From: Sphingomonas sp. Leaf10
GTDB lineage: Bacteria > Pseudomonadota > Alphaproteobacteria > Sphingomonadales > Sphingomonadaceae
NCBI RefSeq assembly: GCF_001421245.1
Contig: NZ_LMKE01000030.1
Coordinates: 22,389-72,137, forward strand
Length of the DNA stretch: 49,749 nucleotides
Direction of reading: 5' to 3'
Positions 41,973 through 49,749 of this stretch are shown one piece after another. How positions within the stretch are numbered: the stretch's first letter is position 1; the number at the start of each line of letters is the position of its first letter. The notes under the pieces were generated by a model that saw nothing but the letters and a program-made list of their open reading frames with translations, had not been told where the DNA came from and ran no database searches. Both the position numbers and the translations under genes were made by a program.

Positions 41973-43100
41973 TCAATCCTTGAACGGGTTGAGCGTCTCG
42001 ATCGTGCCGTCGGGGCGGAAGGTCAGTTCGGTGATCTTGGCCGATCGCAGATGGTTTTTGTTGGTCAGTTGCGTATCGTGATACGCAAGATACCATTTAC
42101 CGCCGAATTCGAACACCGATCCATGGCTGGTCCACCCCTGTACCGGTTCGAGGACGCGGCCGGTATATTTGAACGGACCATAGGGCGTATTGCCGATCGC
42201 ATAGGCGAGGTAGTGCGTGTCGCCGGTCGAATACATGTAATAATATTTGCCGCCACGCTTGAAGACCCATGACCCTTCGAAGAAGCGCCGGTCATGGTCG
42301 CCGCCCAGCACCGGCTTGCCGTTTTCATCCAGGATCGTCGCATCGCGCAACGGCTCGGCCAGCTGCTTCATGTCGGGGCCGAGGCGCGCGACCTTGCCCG
42401 ACAGCGCGGGCTTGTCGTCCTGCTTCAGGTCGGTATCGCCGGCATTGGCATCATATTTGCCGGTCGCCCAACGCTGCAACTGCCCGCCCCAGATGCCGCC
42501 GACATAGAGATAGCTCTGCCCGTCGTCGTCGGTGAACACCGCCGGGTCCATCGAATAGGCGCCCTCGATCGGCTTCGGTTCCGCCTTGAACGGTCCGACC
42601 GGCGAGGATGAGGTGGCGACGCCGATGCGGAACACGCCCTGTCTGTCCTTGGCCGGGAAATACAGATAATAGGTGCCGTTCTTGTACGCGGCATCCGGCG
42701 CCCACGCCTTTTCCGACGCCCACGGAATTTGCTTCAAGTCGAGCGCCACCGGGTGCACCGTCACCGGGCCACCCGGCCGGTCCATGCTCAGCACCTGATA
42801 GTCGTGCATCGCATATTGGCTGCCCAGATCGTCGTCGGGAATACCGGCATCGACGTCATGGCTGGGATAGACATAGATCTTGCCGTTGAAGACATGCGCG
42901 GACGGATCGGCGAAATACAGATCCTTGACCAGCGGCTGCGCCAGATAGCGCTTGCCCTCCGGACTGCGCGCCTCGTCGCTCGCATTACCCGGTGCGGCGG
43001 CGTTGGCGGCGGCATCGTTCTGCACGGCATTGTCGGCGGAACACCCCGCAAGGAGCGCCAGCGCGGCCGCAGCCGCCGGAAATTTCATCGAAAGACGCAA
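41973..43100 (-). CDS. GH43-family glycoside hydrolase, lipoprotein
   Basis: A 375-residue five-bladed beta-propeller enzyme. TTG at 43100 has AGAGGA at a good distance; an ATG at 43088 is the alternative. The signal ends in the lipobox LLAGC (Cys20), so it should be membrane-anchored. The three catalytic carboxylates of GH43 are visible: Asp65 in FADPSAHVF (base), Asp185 in SMDPAVFTDDDG (pKa modulator) and Glu275 in RRFFEGSWVFKR (acid). GH43 enzymes are beta-xylosidases, arabinofuranosidases or arabinanases. It diverges from a TonB receptor, with 378 nt between, so the pair may form a small hemicellulose-uptake locus. Confidence 0.9.
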   Translation of the reverse strand: MRLSMKFPAAAAALALLAGCSADNAVQNDAAANAAAPGNASDEARSPEGKRYLAQPLVKDLYFADPSAHVFNGKIYVYPSHDVDAGIPDDDLGSQYAMHDYQVLSMDRPGGPVTVHPVALDLKQIPWASEKAWAPDAAYKNGTYYLYFPAKDRQGVFRIGVATSSSPVGPFKAEPKPIEGAYSMDPAVFTDDDGQSYLYVGGIWGGQLQRWATGKYDANAGDTDLKQDDKPALSGKVARLGPDMKQLAEPLRDATILDENGKPVLGGDHDRRFFEGSWVFKRGGKYYYMYSTGDTHYLAYAIGNTPYGPFKYTGRVLEPVQGWTSHGSVFEFGGKWYLAYHDTQLTNKNHLRSAKITELTFRPDGTIETLNPFKD

Positions 43101-43226
43101 CAGCCCATCCTCTCATCTTGGTCCGGCGCGGCTTATGCCGCTGCTGCGATAGCGCTACCATTCGCGGCACGCCGCCCGCAAGAGGCTGGGCGTCGGGACG
43201 TCCGGAGGTGATGCCGACGGGCGGAG

Positions 43227-43340
43227 CCGTTCGTGCTGCGTAGGGGCTGGGCTTGTCGAAAACCCGTATCGAAGCACTCGCTCCAGGCGGTCCTCCGATA
43301 CACCATTCCAATAGGGCCAATGGCTACTCAAGACGAACGG
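43227..43340. repeat. 114-bp dispersed inverted-arm repeat, copy 2
   Basis: The left arm starts CCGTTCGTGCTGCGTAGG and passes a CCCGTATCGAAGCA block. The reverse complement of the right arm starts CCGTTCGTCTTGAGTAGC and ends with GGAGGACCGCC. Both arms match the arms of the element at 6306-6420, left and right exchanged. The right arm has drifted in its middle. Confidence 0.7.
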
Positions 43341-43387
43341 GTCAGCCTCCTTACACCCGTGATATTTATGGCACATTCAACAATTTA

Positions 43388-43402
43388 GTAGGTCGCGCCT
43401 AC
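43388..43402. promoter_or_regulatory. Palindrome upstream of the TonB-receptor promoter
   Basis: GTAGG-TCGCG-CCTAC has perfect 5-bp arms and ends 9 nt before the predicted -35 box. It may be an activator or repressor site; the regulator is unknown. Confidence 0.35.
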
Positions 43403-43411
43403 ATTTCCCCC

Positions 43412-43440
43412 TTGCCGCTGCCGCGTACGAATATTCTTAT
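43412..43440 (+). promoter_or_regulatory. Predicted promoter of the first plus-strand TonB receptor
   Basis: TTGCCG, 17 nt and TCTTAT fit a sigma-70-like promoter moderately. It lies 38 nt upstream of the GTG start. Confidence 0.4.
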
Positions 43441-43478
43441 ACCGATACGCCCGACGGGCTATAAAACGGGGAAACATC

Positions 43479-46400
43479 GTGAAACTGTCACATCTGTATG
43501 TGGCCACGGCGTTGACGCCGCTGGCCATCGCTATTGCTTTGCCTGCCGCCGCCCAGACCATCGCCACCGATACGCAGACCAGCCCGGTGCCGGACCCGAC
43601 CCAGGTGCCGAGCGATGCCGAAAACCCGCAGTCGCCGAATGCCGATAGCGCCACGGCAACGACCGGCGCCGACATCGTCGTCACCGGCTCGCGCATCCGC
43701 CGCGACGAATTCTCGGTCGCCGAACCGATCACCGTCATCGGTCGCGGTGAGATCACCCAGGCCGGGTTCGCCAGCGTCGGCGATGCGCTGCAAAGCAACG
43801 CGGTGGCGCAGGGCGCGTCGCAGATCAACAGCGCCTATGGCGGCTTCGTCACCGATGGCGGCGGCGGCGCGAACACGCTCGGCCTGCGCGGCCTCGGCCC
43901 CAACCGCACGCTGATCCTGCTCAACGGCCGCCGCCTGGCGCCGGGCGGCACGCGCGGCTCGCTGCTCGCCGCCGACCTGAACGTCCTGCCCAACGCGATC
44001 GTCGAACGGATCGAGGTGCTGAAGGCCGGCGCGTCGTCGGTCTATGGTTCGGATGCGGTCGCGGGCGTGGTGAACATCATCACCGACCAGAAGCTGACCG
44101 GCCTCCAGCTCAATTTCCAGATGAACGTGCCCGAGGTCGGCGCCGGCATCGATCGCCGCGCCAGCGCCAGCTTCGGCTTCAACAATGATCGCCTGAGCGT
44201 CATCGGTTCGGCCGAATATCGCAAGCGCGACCTGCTGTCGCGCAACGACGTGCCCTTCTTCGGCTGCCCGATCGGCGGGTTCCTGAACGGCGAAGGATCG
44301 GCCTTCGGTTCGGGCGACAATTTCTCGCCCGACGATCCCCGCGCCTGCTTCACGCTCGATAATGGCGGGGTCACGATCAACACGCTGGGCCTGCCGACCC
44401 GCAACGCGATCGGGCGAACCAGCGGCACCGTCGGCCGCTTCAACCGCTTCGTGCCCGCGCCCGGCCAGACCACCGGCCCCTTCCCCGGCTATCTCGGCGT
44501 CGGCACCTACGACCGCGACACCTTCGATCCGCGGCAGGAAGAAGAGCCGCTCATCAACGACACCGAAATCTACACCGGCTATCTCTCGGCCACCTACAAG
44601 CTCGACTTCCTCGGCAACGCCGAAGTGTATGGCGAATTGCTGGCGACGCGGCGCAAATCGTCGACCGACCTCTATCGCCAGTTGTCGCTAGACTATCTGC
44701 AGGGCAGCCCGCTGCTTCCCGAAGATATCCGCGGCGGCCTGTTCGCCAATCCGACCAATACGTCCAGCGGCCGCAACATCGCGGCGCGCGCGTTCATCGG
44801 CTATGGCATGACTTCATCAGCACAGACGGTGGATTATGTCCGCGCCTCGGGCGGGGTGCGCGGCGACTTCTTCTTCCCCGACTGGCGCTATGACGCCTAT
44901 ATCGGCAAGTCGTTCAACGACGGTACCTACGAAGCCGAATCGTTCCTGATCGATCGTCTCGCCAATTCGCTGAACGTCACCGCCAACGGCAACGGCACCT
45001 TCAGCTGCGCCAGCATTGCCTCGAACGCCAATTGCGTCGCCGCGCCGTTCCTGACCGCGGCGGTGGTCGGCGGCCAGCTGTCGACCGACTTCCGCAACTA
45101 CATCGTCCAGAACACGATCGGGAAGACCCGCTTCCGCGAGACGACCTACGCGTTCAATATCGACGGTCCGCTGGTCCATCTGCCCGCCGGCGAAGTGCAG
45201 GTCGCGCTGGGGGTCGAGCATCGCCGGCAGAGCCTGAACGACCAGCCCGACCTGAATTCGGTCAACGGCAACCTCTATGGCCTGACCGCCGCGACGCCGA
45301 CGGTCGGCAAGGACAATGTGAAGGAAGGCTTCGGCGAAATCTTCGTGCCGCTGCTCGAGGATCAGCCCTTCTTCTACCGCCTGAACTTCACCGGATCGGC
45401 GCGCTATACCGACTATGCCTCCTATGGTTCGGACGTGACCTACAAGGTCGCAGGCGAATGGGAACCGATCCGTGGCTTCGGCATCCGTGGCAGCTATGGC
45501 ACGTCATACCGCGCGCCGGCGCTGGCCGAACAGTTCCTCGGCGCGACCAGCGGCTTCCTGCCCACCACCAGCGATCCGTGCAGCGCGCTGCCGGTTGCGG
45601 GCGAACAGTCGCCGAACCAGCAAATCATCGCACGCAACTGCGCCTCGATCGGCCTGCCGGCGGACTTCGAACAGCGCAACGGCATCACCTCGTTCCGCGT
45701 CGGCGGTGCCGAGGCGGGACTGAGCGCCGAGACCTCGACCAACTGGACGCTCGGTGCGGTGCTCAGCCCGCGCCTGCCCGAATCGATCGGGCAGCTTTCA
45801 CTGTCGCTCGACTATTTCGACGTGAAGGTCGACAATGGCGTATCGGACCTTAGCGGCACGACGATCCTGCAGCGCTGCTACGGCAACGCCAACTTCAACC
45901 CGACCGAAGGATTCTGCCGGTTCGTCCAGCGCGACACCAACCAGGCGCTGACCGTCACCAGCAGCTTCGTCAACCTGTCGGAAAACATCGTCAAGGGCTT
46001 CGAATTCAACGGCCGCTACGCCCGCGAACTGCTCGGCGGAAAGTTCATCCTGAACGCCAACGTCACGAAATATACCGAACAGTCGACGCGCCTGTTCCCG
46101 GAGGAATTCCTGACCGATTCCAACGGCATCCTGACCGCGCCGGACTGGGTCGGCAATTTCGACGCGACGTTCAGCATCGATCCGGTCACGATCCGCTACG
46201 GTCTCGACTGGACCGGTGGCGATCGCAACCGGACCTATGACTATTTCGGGTTCGACAATCTGACCGGCGAGATCGACCCCGATGTGGTCCGGGAATATCG
46301 CGACAATTATTATTTCGAGGCTCCCAGCTACTTCCTGCACTCACTGTCACTGCAGTTCAACGTGCAGAAACAGTATCAATTCACCTTTGGCGTCCGCAAT

Positions 46401-46526
46401 CTGCTCGATACGAAACCGCCGCGTATTACGTCGTTCCAGTTTACGACTATCGGCAACGCCCCGCTCTATTCGGGCTACGACTATGTCGGCCGGCAATTCT
46501 TTGCCAACGCCAACATCAAGTTCTGA
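43479..46526 (+). CDS. TonB-dependent receptor
   Basis: A 1015-residue outer-membrane receptor starting with GTG (43479) behind GGGGAAAC. The signal peptide ends near ALPAAAQ (26). The TonB-box region is DIVVTGSRIRRDE (about 67), and the plug has LGLRGLGPNRTLILLNGRRL and IERIEVLKAGASSVYGSDAVAGVVNI (the core 20 residues are diagnostic). The barrel ends YVGRQFFANANIKF with a terminal Phe. It diverges from the GH43 gene and is followed by a strong terminator, so it is a single-gene unit. The substrate is presumably a carbohydrate or oligosaccharide, inferred from context. Confidence 0.95.
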   Translation: MKLSHLYVATALTPLAIAIALPAAAQTIATDTQTSPVPDPTQVPSDAENPQSPNADSATATTGADIVVTGSRIRRDEFSVAEPITVIGRGEITQAGFASVGDALQSNAVAQGASQINSAYGGFVTDGGGGANTLGLRGLGPNRTLILLNGRRLAPGGTRGSLLAADLNVLPNAIVERIEVLKAGASSVYGSDAVAGVVNIITDQKLTGLQLNFQMNVPEVGAGIDRRASASFGFNNDRLSVIGSAEYRKRDLLSRNDVPFFGCPIGGFLNGEGSAFGSGDNFSPDDPRACFTLDNGGVTINTLGLPTRNAIGRTSGTVGRFNRFVPAPGQTTGPFPGYLGVGTYDRDTFDPRQEEEPLINDTEIYTGYLSATYKLDFLGNAEVYGELLATRRKSSTDLYRQLSLDYLQGSPLLPEDIRGGLFANPTNTSSGRNIAARAFIGYGMTSSAQTVDYVRASGGVRGDFFFPDWRYDAYIGKSFNDGTYEAESFLIDRLANSLNVTANGNGTFSCASIASNANCVAAPFLTAAVVGGQLSTDFRNYIVQNTIGKTRFRETTYAFNIDGPLVHLPAGEVQVALGVEHRRQSLNDQPDLNSVNGNLYGLTAATPTVGKDNVKEGFGEIFVPLLEDQPFFYRLNFTGSARYTDYASYGSDVTYKVAGEWEPIRGFGIRGSYGTSYRAPALAEQFLGATSGFLPTTSDPCSALPVAGEQSPNQQIIARNCASIGLPADFEQRNGITSFRVGGAEAGLSAETSTNWTLGAVLSPRLPESIGQLSLSLDYFDVKVDNGVSDLSGTTILQRCYGNANFNPTEGFCRFVQRDTNQALTVTSSFVNLSENIVKGFEFNGRYARELLGGKFILNANVTKYTEQSTRLFPEEFLTDSNGILTAPDWVGNFDATFSIDPVTIRYGLDWTGGDRNRTYDYFGFDNLTGEIDPDVVREYRDNYYFEAPSYFLHSLSLQFNVQKQYQFTFGVRNLLDTKPPRITSFQFTTIGNAPLYSGYDYVGRQFFANANIKF

Positions 46527-46534
46527 TGACCCGG

Positions 46535-46560
46535 AAAGGCCCCGAGCGATCGGGGCCTTT
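46535..46560 (+). terminator. Rho-independent terminator of the TonB-receptor gene
   Basis: AAAGGCCCCG and CGGGGCCTTT form a perfect 10-bp stem with an AGCGAT loop, 8 nt after the stop. The stem's own TTT runs into TCTCGTTTG, giving a partial T tract. Confidence 0.88.
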
Positions 46561-46601
46561 CTCGTTTGCCGGTGGTACCAGACCGGTTTCACAAATTACG
46601 A

Positions 46602-46630
46602 ATGACAGCCTTCTCAAACCCGTTTAATAT
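46602..46630 (+). promoter_or_regulatory. Predicted promoter of the second plus-strand TonB receptor
   Basis: ATGACA, a 17-nt spacer and TAATAT give a good sigma-70-like promoter just after the terminator of the previous gene. The start of transcription is expected near 46637, inside the inverted repeat 46628-46650. Confidence 0.5.
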
Positions 46631-46650
46631 GTGACGTATAGTATCACATA
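46628..46650. promoter_or_regulatory. Inverted-repeat operator over the TonB-receptor promoter
   Basis: TATGTGA and TCACATA are perfect 7-bp arms separated by 9 nt. The half-sites resemble CRP/FNR sites (TGTGA), but the spacing is 9 rather than 6 nt. It overlaps the -10 box and the expected transcription start, so a repressor is more likely than an activator. Confidence 0.55.
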
Positions 46651-46698
46651 GTGGAACAACCTGCGTAGATGGGTGGTCCGGTACAGGGAGAGGGACAT

Positions 46699-49659
46699 AT
46701 GGCCGTATTTCGTGTTGCTTCATATCGTGGGGCATCGGTTGCCGCCTTGGCATTCGCGCTGGGCGCGGCATCGCCGGCGATGGCACAGGACGTGCCCGCC
46801 GACACCGGCGGCGACACCGCCACCCCTGAACAAGTTGACGAAGGCGAGATCATCGTCACCGGCTTCCGCGCCTCCCTCAACAGCGCGCTCGGGCAGAAGC
46901 GGCGCGAGACGGCGGCGGTCGACAGCATCGTCGCTGAGGATATCGGCAAGTTCCCCGACGCGAACCTCGCCGAATCGATGCAGCGCGTGCCAGGCGTCGC
47001 GCTGGCGCGCGGCGATGGCGGCGAGGGGCGCAACATCTCGGTCCGCGGCCTCGGCGCCGGCTTCACCCGCGTCCGCATCAACGGCATGGAGGGTACCGCC
47101 CAGACCGGATCGTCCGACATCTATGGCGCGGGCAACAATGGCCGCAGCTTCGACTTCAACGTCTTCCCGACCGAAATCTTCTCCGCGCTGTCGGTGCGCA
47201 AGACCCCATCGGCCGATGTCGAGGAAGGGTCGCTCGGCGCGACGGTCGACCTGTCCGCCCCCAAGCCCCTCGACTCACGCGAGGATTTCGTGCTGACCGC
47301 GACGGCACGCGGCATCTGGAACGAATTGTCGAAGCGGGTCGACCCACGCGCATCGATGCTGGTGTCGAAGAAGTTCGCCGACGGCACCTTCGGCGTGCTC
47401 GCCTCGGTCGCCTATCAGAAGCGGCATCTGCGCGAGGTCGGCTATTCGGCGGTCGATATCCTGTCGGCGAACACCAATGGCCTGTTCTGCTCGCCCATCG
47501 GCGTGACGCCGATCTATCCAGCCGTCGGGACCAAGGGCGCGACCGCGACCGACTGTTCGACGAACAACCCGCGTACCGGCTCGGTCGCTGCCTATAACAC
47601 CATCTCCGGCCTGCGCCGCGCCGACCTGCCCAACACCCCGGGCAGCGGTGCGTTCTTCCCGCGCCTGCCCCGCTACCTCAATTCCGAACAGGATCAGGAA
47701 CGGATTGGCGGTACCTTCACCGTCCAGTTCAAGCCGGACGACAATACCGACATCTCGGTCGACCTGCTCTATTCGCGCTTCGACGTCACCCGTCGCGACA
47801 ATTACATTGCCGGCATCTCGTTCGGCCGGGCGATCGGCAATAACGGGCAACCAATGGTGTCGGTGCGCGACGTCGAGTTCAACGAGAACGGTTCGCTGGT
47901 CTATGGCCTGTTCGACGGCGTCGACGTCCGTTCCGAAGGGTTGGTCGACCACTTCGTCTCGACCTTCAAGCAAGCCAATTTCAACCTGAAGCACCGCTTC
48001 AACGACGCGCTCGAACTGACCATGCTGGTCGGGCGCAACCAGTCGGTATGGGACGGACGCAAGCGGTTGCAGACGTTCATGGACGTGATCGACAGCGACA
48101 ATTTCTCGATCGATTTCCGCGGCAAGGGCAGCACGCCGACGATCGGCTTCGGCTTTGACGTCGCCAACCCGGCGAACTTCAACTATACCCCCGGCCTGTC
48201 CGACGGCACCGTGCTCGGCGGCTTCAGCTTCCAGGGCAAGCCGTCCAAGAACACCACCGACAACATGACCGGTGAGGTCAATCTGGGCTGGACCGTGGCC
48301 GAAGGCTTCACGGTCAAGGCCGGCGGCCAGTATCGCGAGAGCGATTTCGTCTCGTCCTTCCTGCGCCCGTTCAACGCCGACACCGTCGTCCGTGCGCTGC
48401 CCGCCGGCACCAGCCTCGCCAGCATCACCCGCCAGATCGAGGGGGTCGGCGACCTGTTCGGATCGGGCGCGCCCAACGCATGGGCGGCGATCGATGCCGA
48501 CAAATGGGCGTCGACCTTCGGCTACGACCAGGTCCGCTATTGCGGCGTCGAATGCGGCGCCGGGCGCAGCCGGGTGAAGGAAGAGGTCAAGGGCGCCTAT
48601 CTGATGGGCAATTTCGACCTGACCGACATGGTCGGGCTGGGCCTGCGCGGTGATGTCGGCGTGCGCTATGTCAAGACCGACCTGTTCACCTCGGGCTATA
48701 TCGCCGTCGCCCCGCCTGCCGGACAGACTTCGCCCACCAACCTGGTCGGTCAATATGCGCAGGCGCGGCGCGGTTATCAGGACTGGCTGCCTTCGGCCAA
48801 TATCGTCGTCGAACCGGTCCGCGACCTGCTGGTCCGCCTGTCGGGGGCAAAGGTCATGACCCGCCCCGAACTCGGCATTTTGACGCCGACCAGCGGCGTG
48901 AACCCGGTGACCCGCGTCGGCAACGTCAACAACCCGTTCCTCGAACCGATCCGCGCCAACACCTTCGACGCCGCGATCGAATGGTATTTCAAGCCCGGTT
49001 CGCTGCTCTCGGTCGCCTATTTCTACAAGGATATCAAAAGCTATATCCAGAATGTGAACAGCCAGATCCCGTTCAACGAACTGGGCCTGCCGAACGCGCT
49101 GCTGGAAAACAGCCAGACGTCGCCGACCGAATTGTTCACCGTGTCACAGCCGTTCAACACCCCCGGCGGCCCGCTCAAGGGCTTCGAGGTCAATGCGCAG
49201 TTCCGTCTCGACTTCCTGCCCGGTTTCTTAAGCAATTTCGGTGTGCTCGGCAACTATACGCGCGTGACGTCGGAGATCGAATATATCCTCGCCAGCGTCG
49301 GCGGGGTGCCGACCGTCACTACCACCAACGATCTGGTCGGCCTGTCGAAGAACACCGCGTCGGGAACGCTGTATTACGAGGATGACAGGTTCAGCATCCG
49401 CTCGACCGCCAACTACCGCGACCGCTTCATCCGCGGCATTCCGGCCTCGCCCGGCAGCGATCTTCAGGGCAACAAGCCGACGCTCTACGTCGATGCTTCG
49501 GCATCCTATGGCATCACTGACAATATCAAGCTGATCGTCGAGGCGACCAACCTGACCGACGAACGCAACGTCCTCTACACCGACAGTGTTCGGCAGGACA
49601 CGCTGTTCGAAACGCGCATCGGCCGGACGGTCACAGCCGGCGTCAACGTCCGGTTCTGA
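46699..49659 (+). CDS. TonB-dependent receptor (Xanthomonas/Caulobacter type)
   Basis: A 986-residue receptor. The ATG at 46699 is preceded by GGGAGAGGGA; an upstream in-frame ATG at 46669 has no ribosome site. The signal peptide ends near ASPAMAQ (about 30). EGEIIVTGFRASLNSAL forms the TonB-box and N-terminal extension, then the plug has DIGKFPDANLAESMQRVPGV and ISVRGLGAGFTRVRINGMEG. The barrel ends in TVTAGVNVRF. This plug type is linked to carbohydrate uptake. It has its own promoter with an overlapping palindrome. No enzyme gene is attached downstream within the window. Confidence 0.95.
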   Translation: MAVFRVASYRGASVAALAFALGAASPAMAQDVPADTGGDTATPEQVDEGEIIVTGFRASLNSALGQKRRETAAVDSIVAEDIGKFPDANLAESMQRVPGVALARGDGGEGRNISVRGLGAGFTRVRINGMEGTAQTGSSDIYGAGNNGRSFDFNVFPTEIFSALSVRKTPSADVEEGSLGATVDLSAPKPLDSREDFVLTATARGIWNELSKRVDPRASMLVSKKFADGTFGVLASVAYQKRHLREVGYSAVDILSANTNGLFCSPIGVTPIYPAVGTKGATATDCSTNNPRTGSVAAYNTISGLRRADLPNTPGSGAFFPRLPRYLNSEQDQERIGGTFTVQFKPDDNTDISVDLLYSRFDVTRRDNYIAGISFGRAIGNNGQPMVSVRDVEFNENGSLVYGLFDGVDVRSEGLVDHFVSTFKQANFNLKHRFNDALELTMLVGRNQSVWDGRKRLQTFMDVIDSDNFSIDFRGKGSTPTIGFGFDVANPANFNYTPGLSDGTVLGGFSFQGKPSKNTTDNMTGEVNLGWTVAEGFTVKAGGQYRESDFVSSFLRPFNADTVVRALPAGTSLASITRQIEGVGDLFGSGAPNAWAAIDADKWASTFGYDQVRYCGVECGAGRSRVKEEVKGAYLMGNFDLTDMVGLGLRGDVGVRYVKTDLFTSGYIAVAPPAGQTSPTNLVGQYAQARRGYQDWLPSANIVVEPVRDLLVRLSGAKVMTRPELGILTPTSGVNPVTRVGNVNNPFLEPIRANTFDAAIEWYFKPGSLLSVAYFYKDIKSYIQNVNSQIPFNELGLPNALLENSQTSPTELFTVSQPFNTPGGPLKGFEVNAQFRLDFLPGFLSNFGVLGNYTRVTSEIEYILASVGGVPTVTTTNDLVGLSKNTASGTLYYEDDRFSIRSTANYRDRFIRGIPASPGSDLQGNKPTLYVDASASYGITDNIKLIVEATNLTDERNVLYTDSVRQDTLFETRIGRTVTAGVNVRF

Positions 49660-49670
49660 CGGATGATCCT

Positions 49671-49749
49671 GCTCCCCTCCCTGAAAAAGGGGACTGTTTA
49701 CACCGGCAGCATTTTGGATTCTTGTCTGTTCCCGAGGGTTGAGACAGGG
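49671..49749. other. Window end: degenerate hairpin repeat and possible mobile-element boundary
   Basis: CCCCTCCCTGAAAAAGGGG looks like a shortened version of the GC-rich hairpin repeat, and may also end transcription of the receptor gene. It runs into ACTGTTTACACCGGCAGC, whose AT-richer style differs from its neighbours and resembles the end of an insertion sequence. The window stops before this can be decided. Confidence 0.3.

Larger units (their letters stand above)
43101..43478. other. Divergent intergenic region of GH43 and TonB receptor
   Basis: This gene-free stretch contains the second 114-bp inverted-arm repeat (43227-43340), a short palindrome (43388-43402) and a predicted plus-strand promoter (43412-43440). 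No clear promoter for the GH43 gene was identified on the minus strand. Confidence 0.55.

Noticed and set aside
46628..46650. CRP/FNR site
   Set aside because: The half-sites match but the spacer is 9 nt instead of 6 nt and the site covers the -10 box, so a different repressor is more likely.

Overview
The window is high-GC DNA from an alphaproteobacterium, most likely Sphingomonas or a close relative (Sphingomonadaceae). This is inferred from three intact and one broken TonB-dependent receptors with Xanthomonas/Caulobacter-type plugs, several exported glycoside hydrolases, and GC-rich hairpin repeats between genes. No rRNA, tRNA, CRISPR array or complete insertion sequence was seen.

Region 1 (83-6086, minus strand) is a polysaccharide-utilisation operon: a TonB receptor, an exported heparinase-II/III-like protein and a GH105 unsaturated glucuronyl/galacturonyl hydrolase, led by a clear sigma-70-type promoter. 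Region 2 (6600-10490) is a glycerol module: glpK diverges from glpD-glpR, with repeated TTTCG motifs in the shared promoter. Region 3 (10572-13436) is a GH115 xylan alpha-glucuronidase with its own promoter and a palindrome. Region 4 (13441-22273) looks like a tri/dicarboxylate uptake locus: a TctE/TctD-like two-component pair on the minus strand, then a tightly packed plus-strand run of a periplasmic binding protein, a phosphate-selective-type porin, a CitMHS symporter, TerC and AbrB membrane proteins, an alpha/beta hydrolase and an apparently truncated ATP-grasp-like protein.

Region 5 (22268-30038) holds a BCCT transporter, a gene-free repeat region, a fatty-acid desaturase overlapping a PhnD-like protein without signal peptide, an MHS-type MFS transporter, and an OmpR/EnvZ-type regulator pair. 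Region 6 (30136-36159) holds an intradiol-dioxygenase-like lipoprotein that seems to have lost its catalytic loop, a GH2 enzyme behind a promoter/operator, and a minus-strand three-gene unit: outer-membrane beta-barrel protein, PPP-family phosphatase with altered metal motif, and single-span membrane protein.

Region 7 (36428-38564) is a gene graveyard. A TonB receptor with both a missing start and an internal deletion abuts the C-terminal stub of an arylsulfatase, followed by a formylglycine-generating-enzyme gene with three lesions. This is a decayed sulfate-ester utilisation locus. Region 8 (38621-41918) contains an SBF-like transporter, a phosphoribosyltransferase, class I fructose-1,6-bisphosphatase and a small unknown protein. 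Region 9 (41973-49659) contains a GH43 lipoprotein diverging from two consecutive large TonB receptors, separated by a textbook terminator and a promoter with an overlapping operator.

Together the GH105, GH115, GH2 and GH43 enzymes and receptors suggest life on plant cell-wall hemicellulose and pectin, with uptake of organic acids and glycerol. The most unusual content is the fossil sulfatase locus, the gene products with missing catalytic residues, the uncharacterised three-gene unit at 33.7-36.2 kb, and two families of dispersed hairpin repeats.
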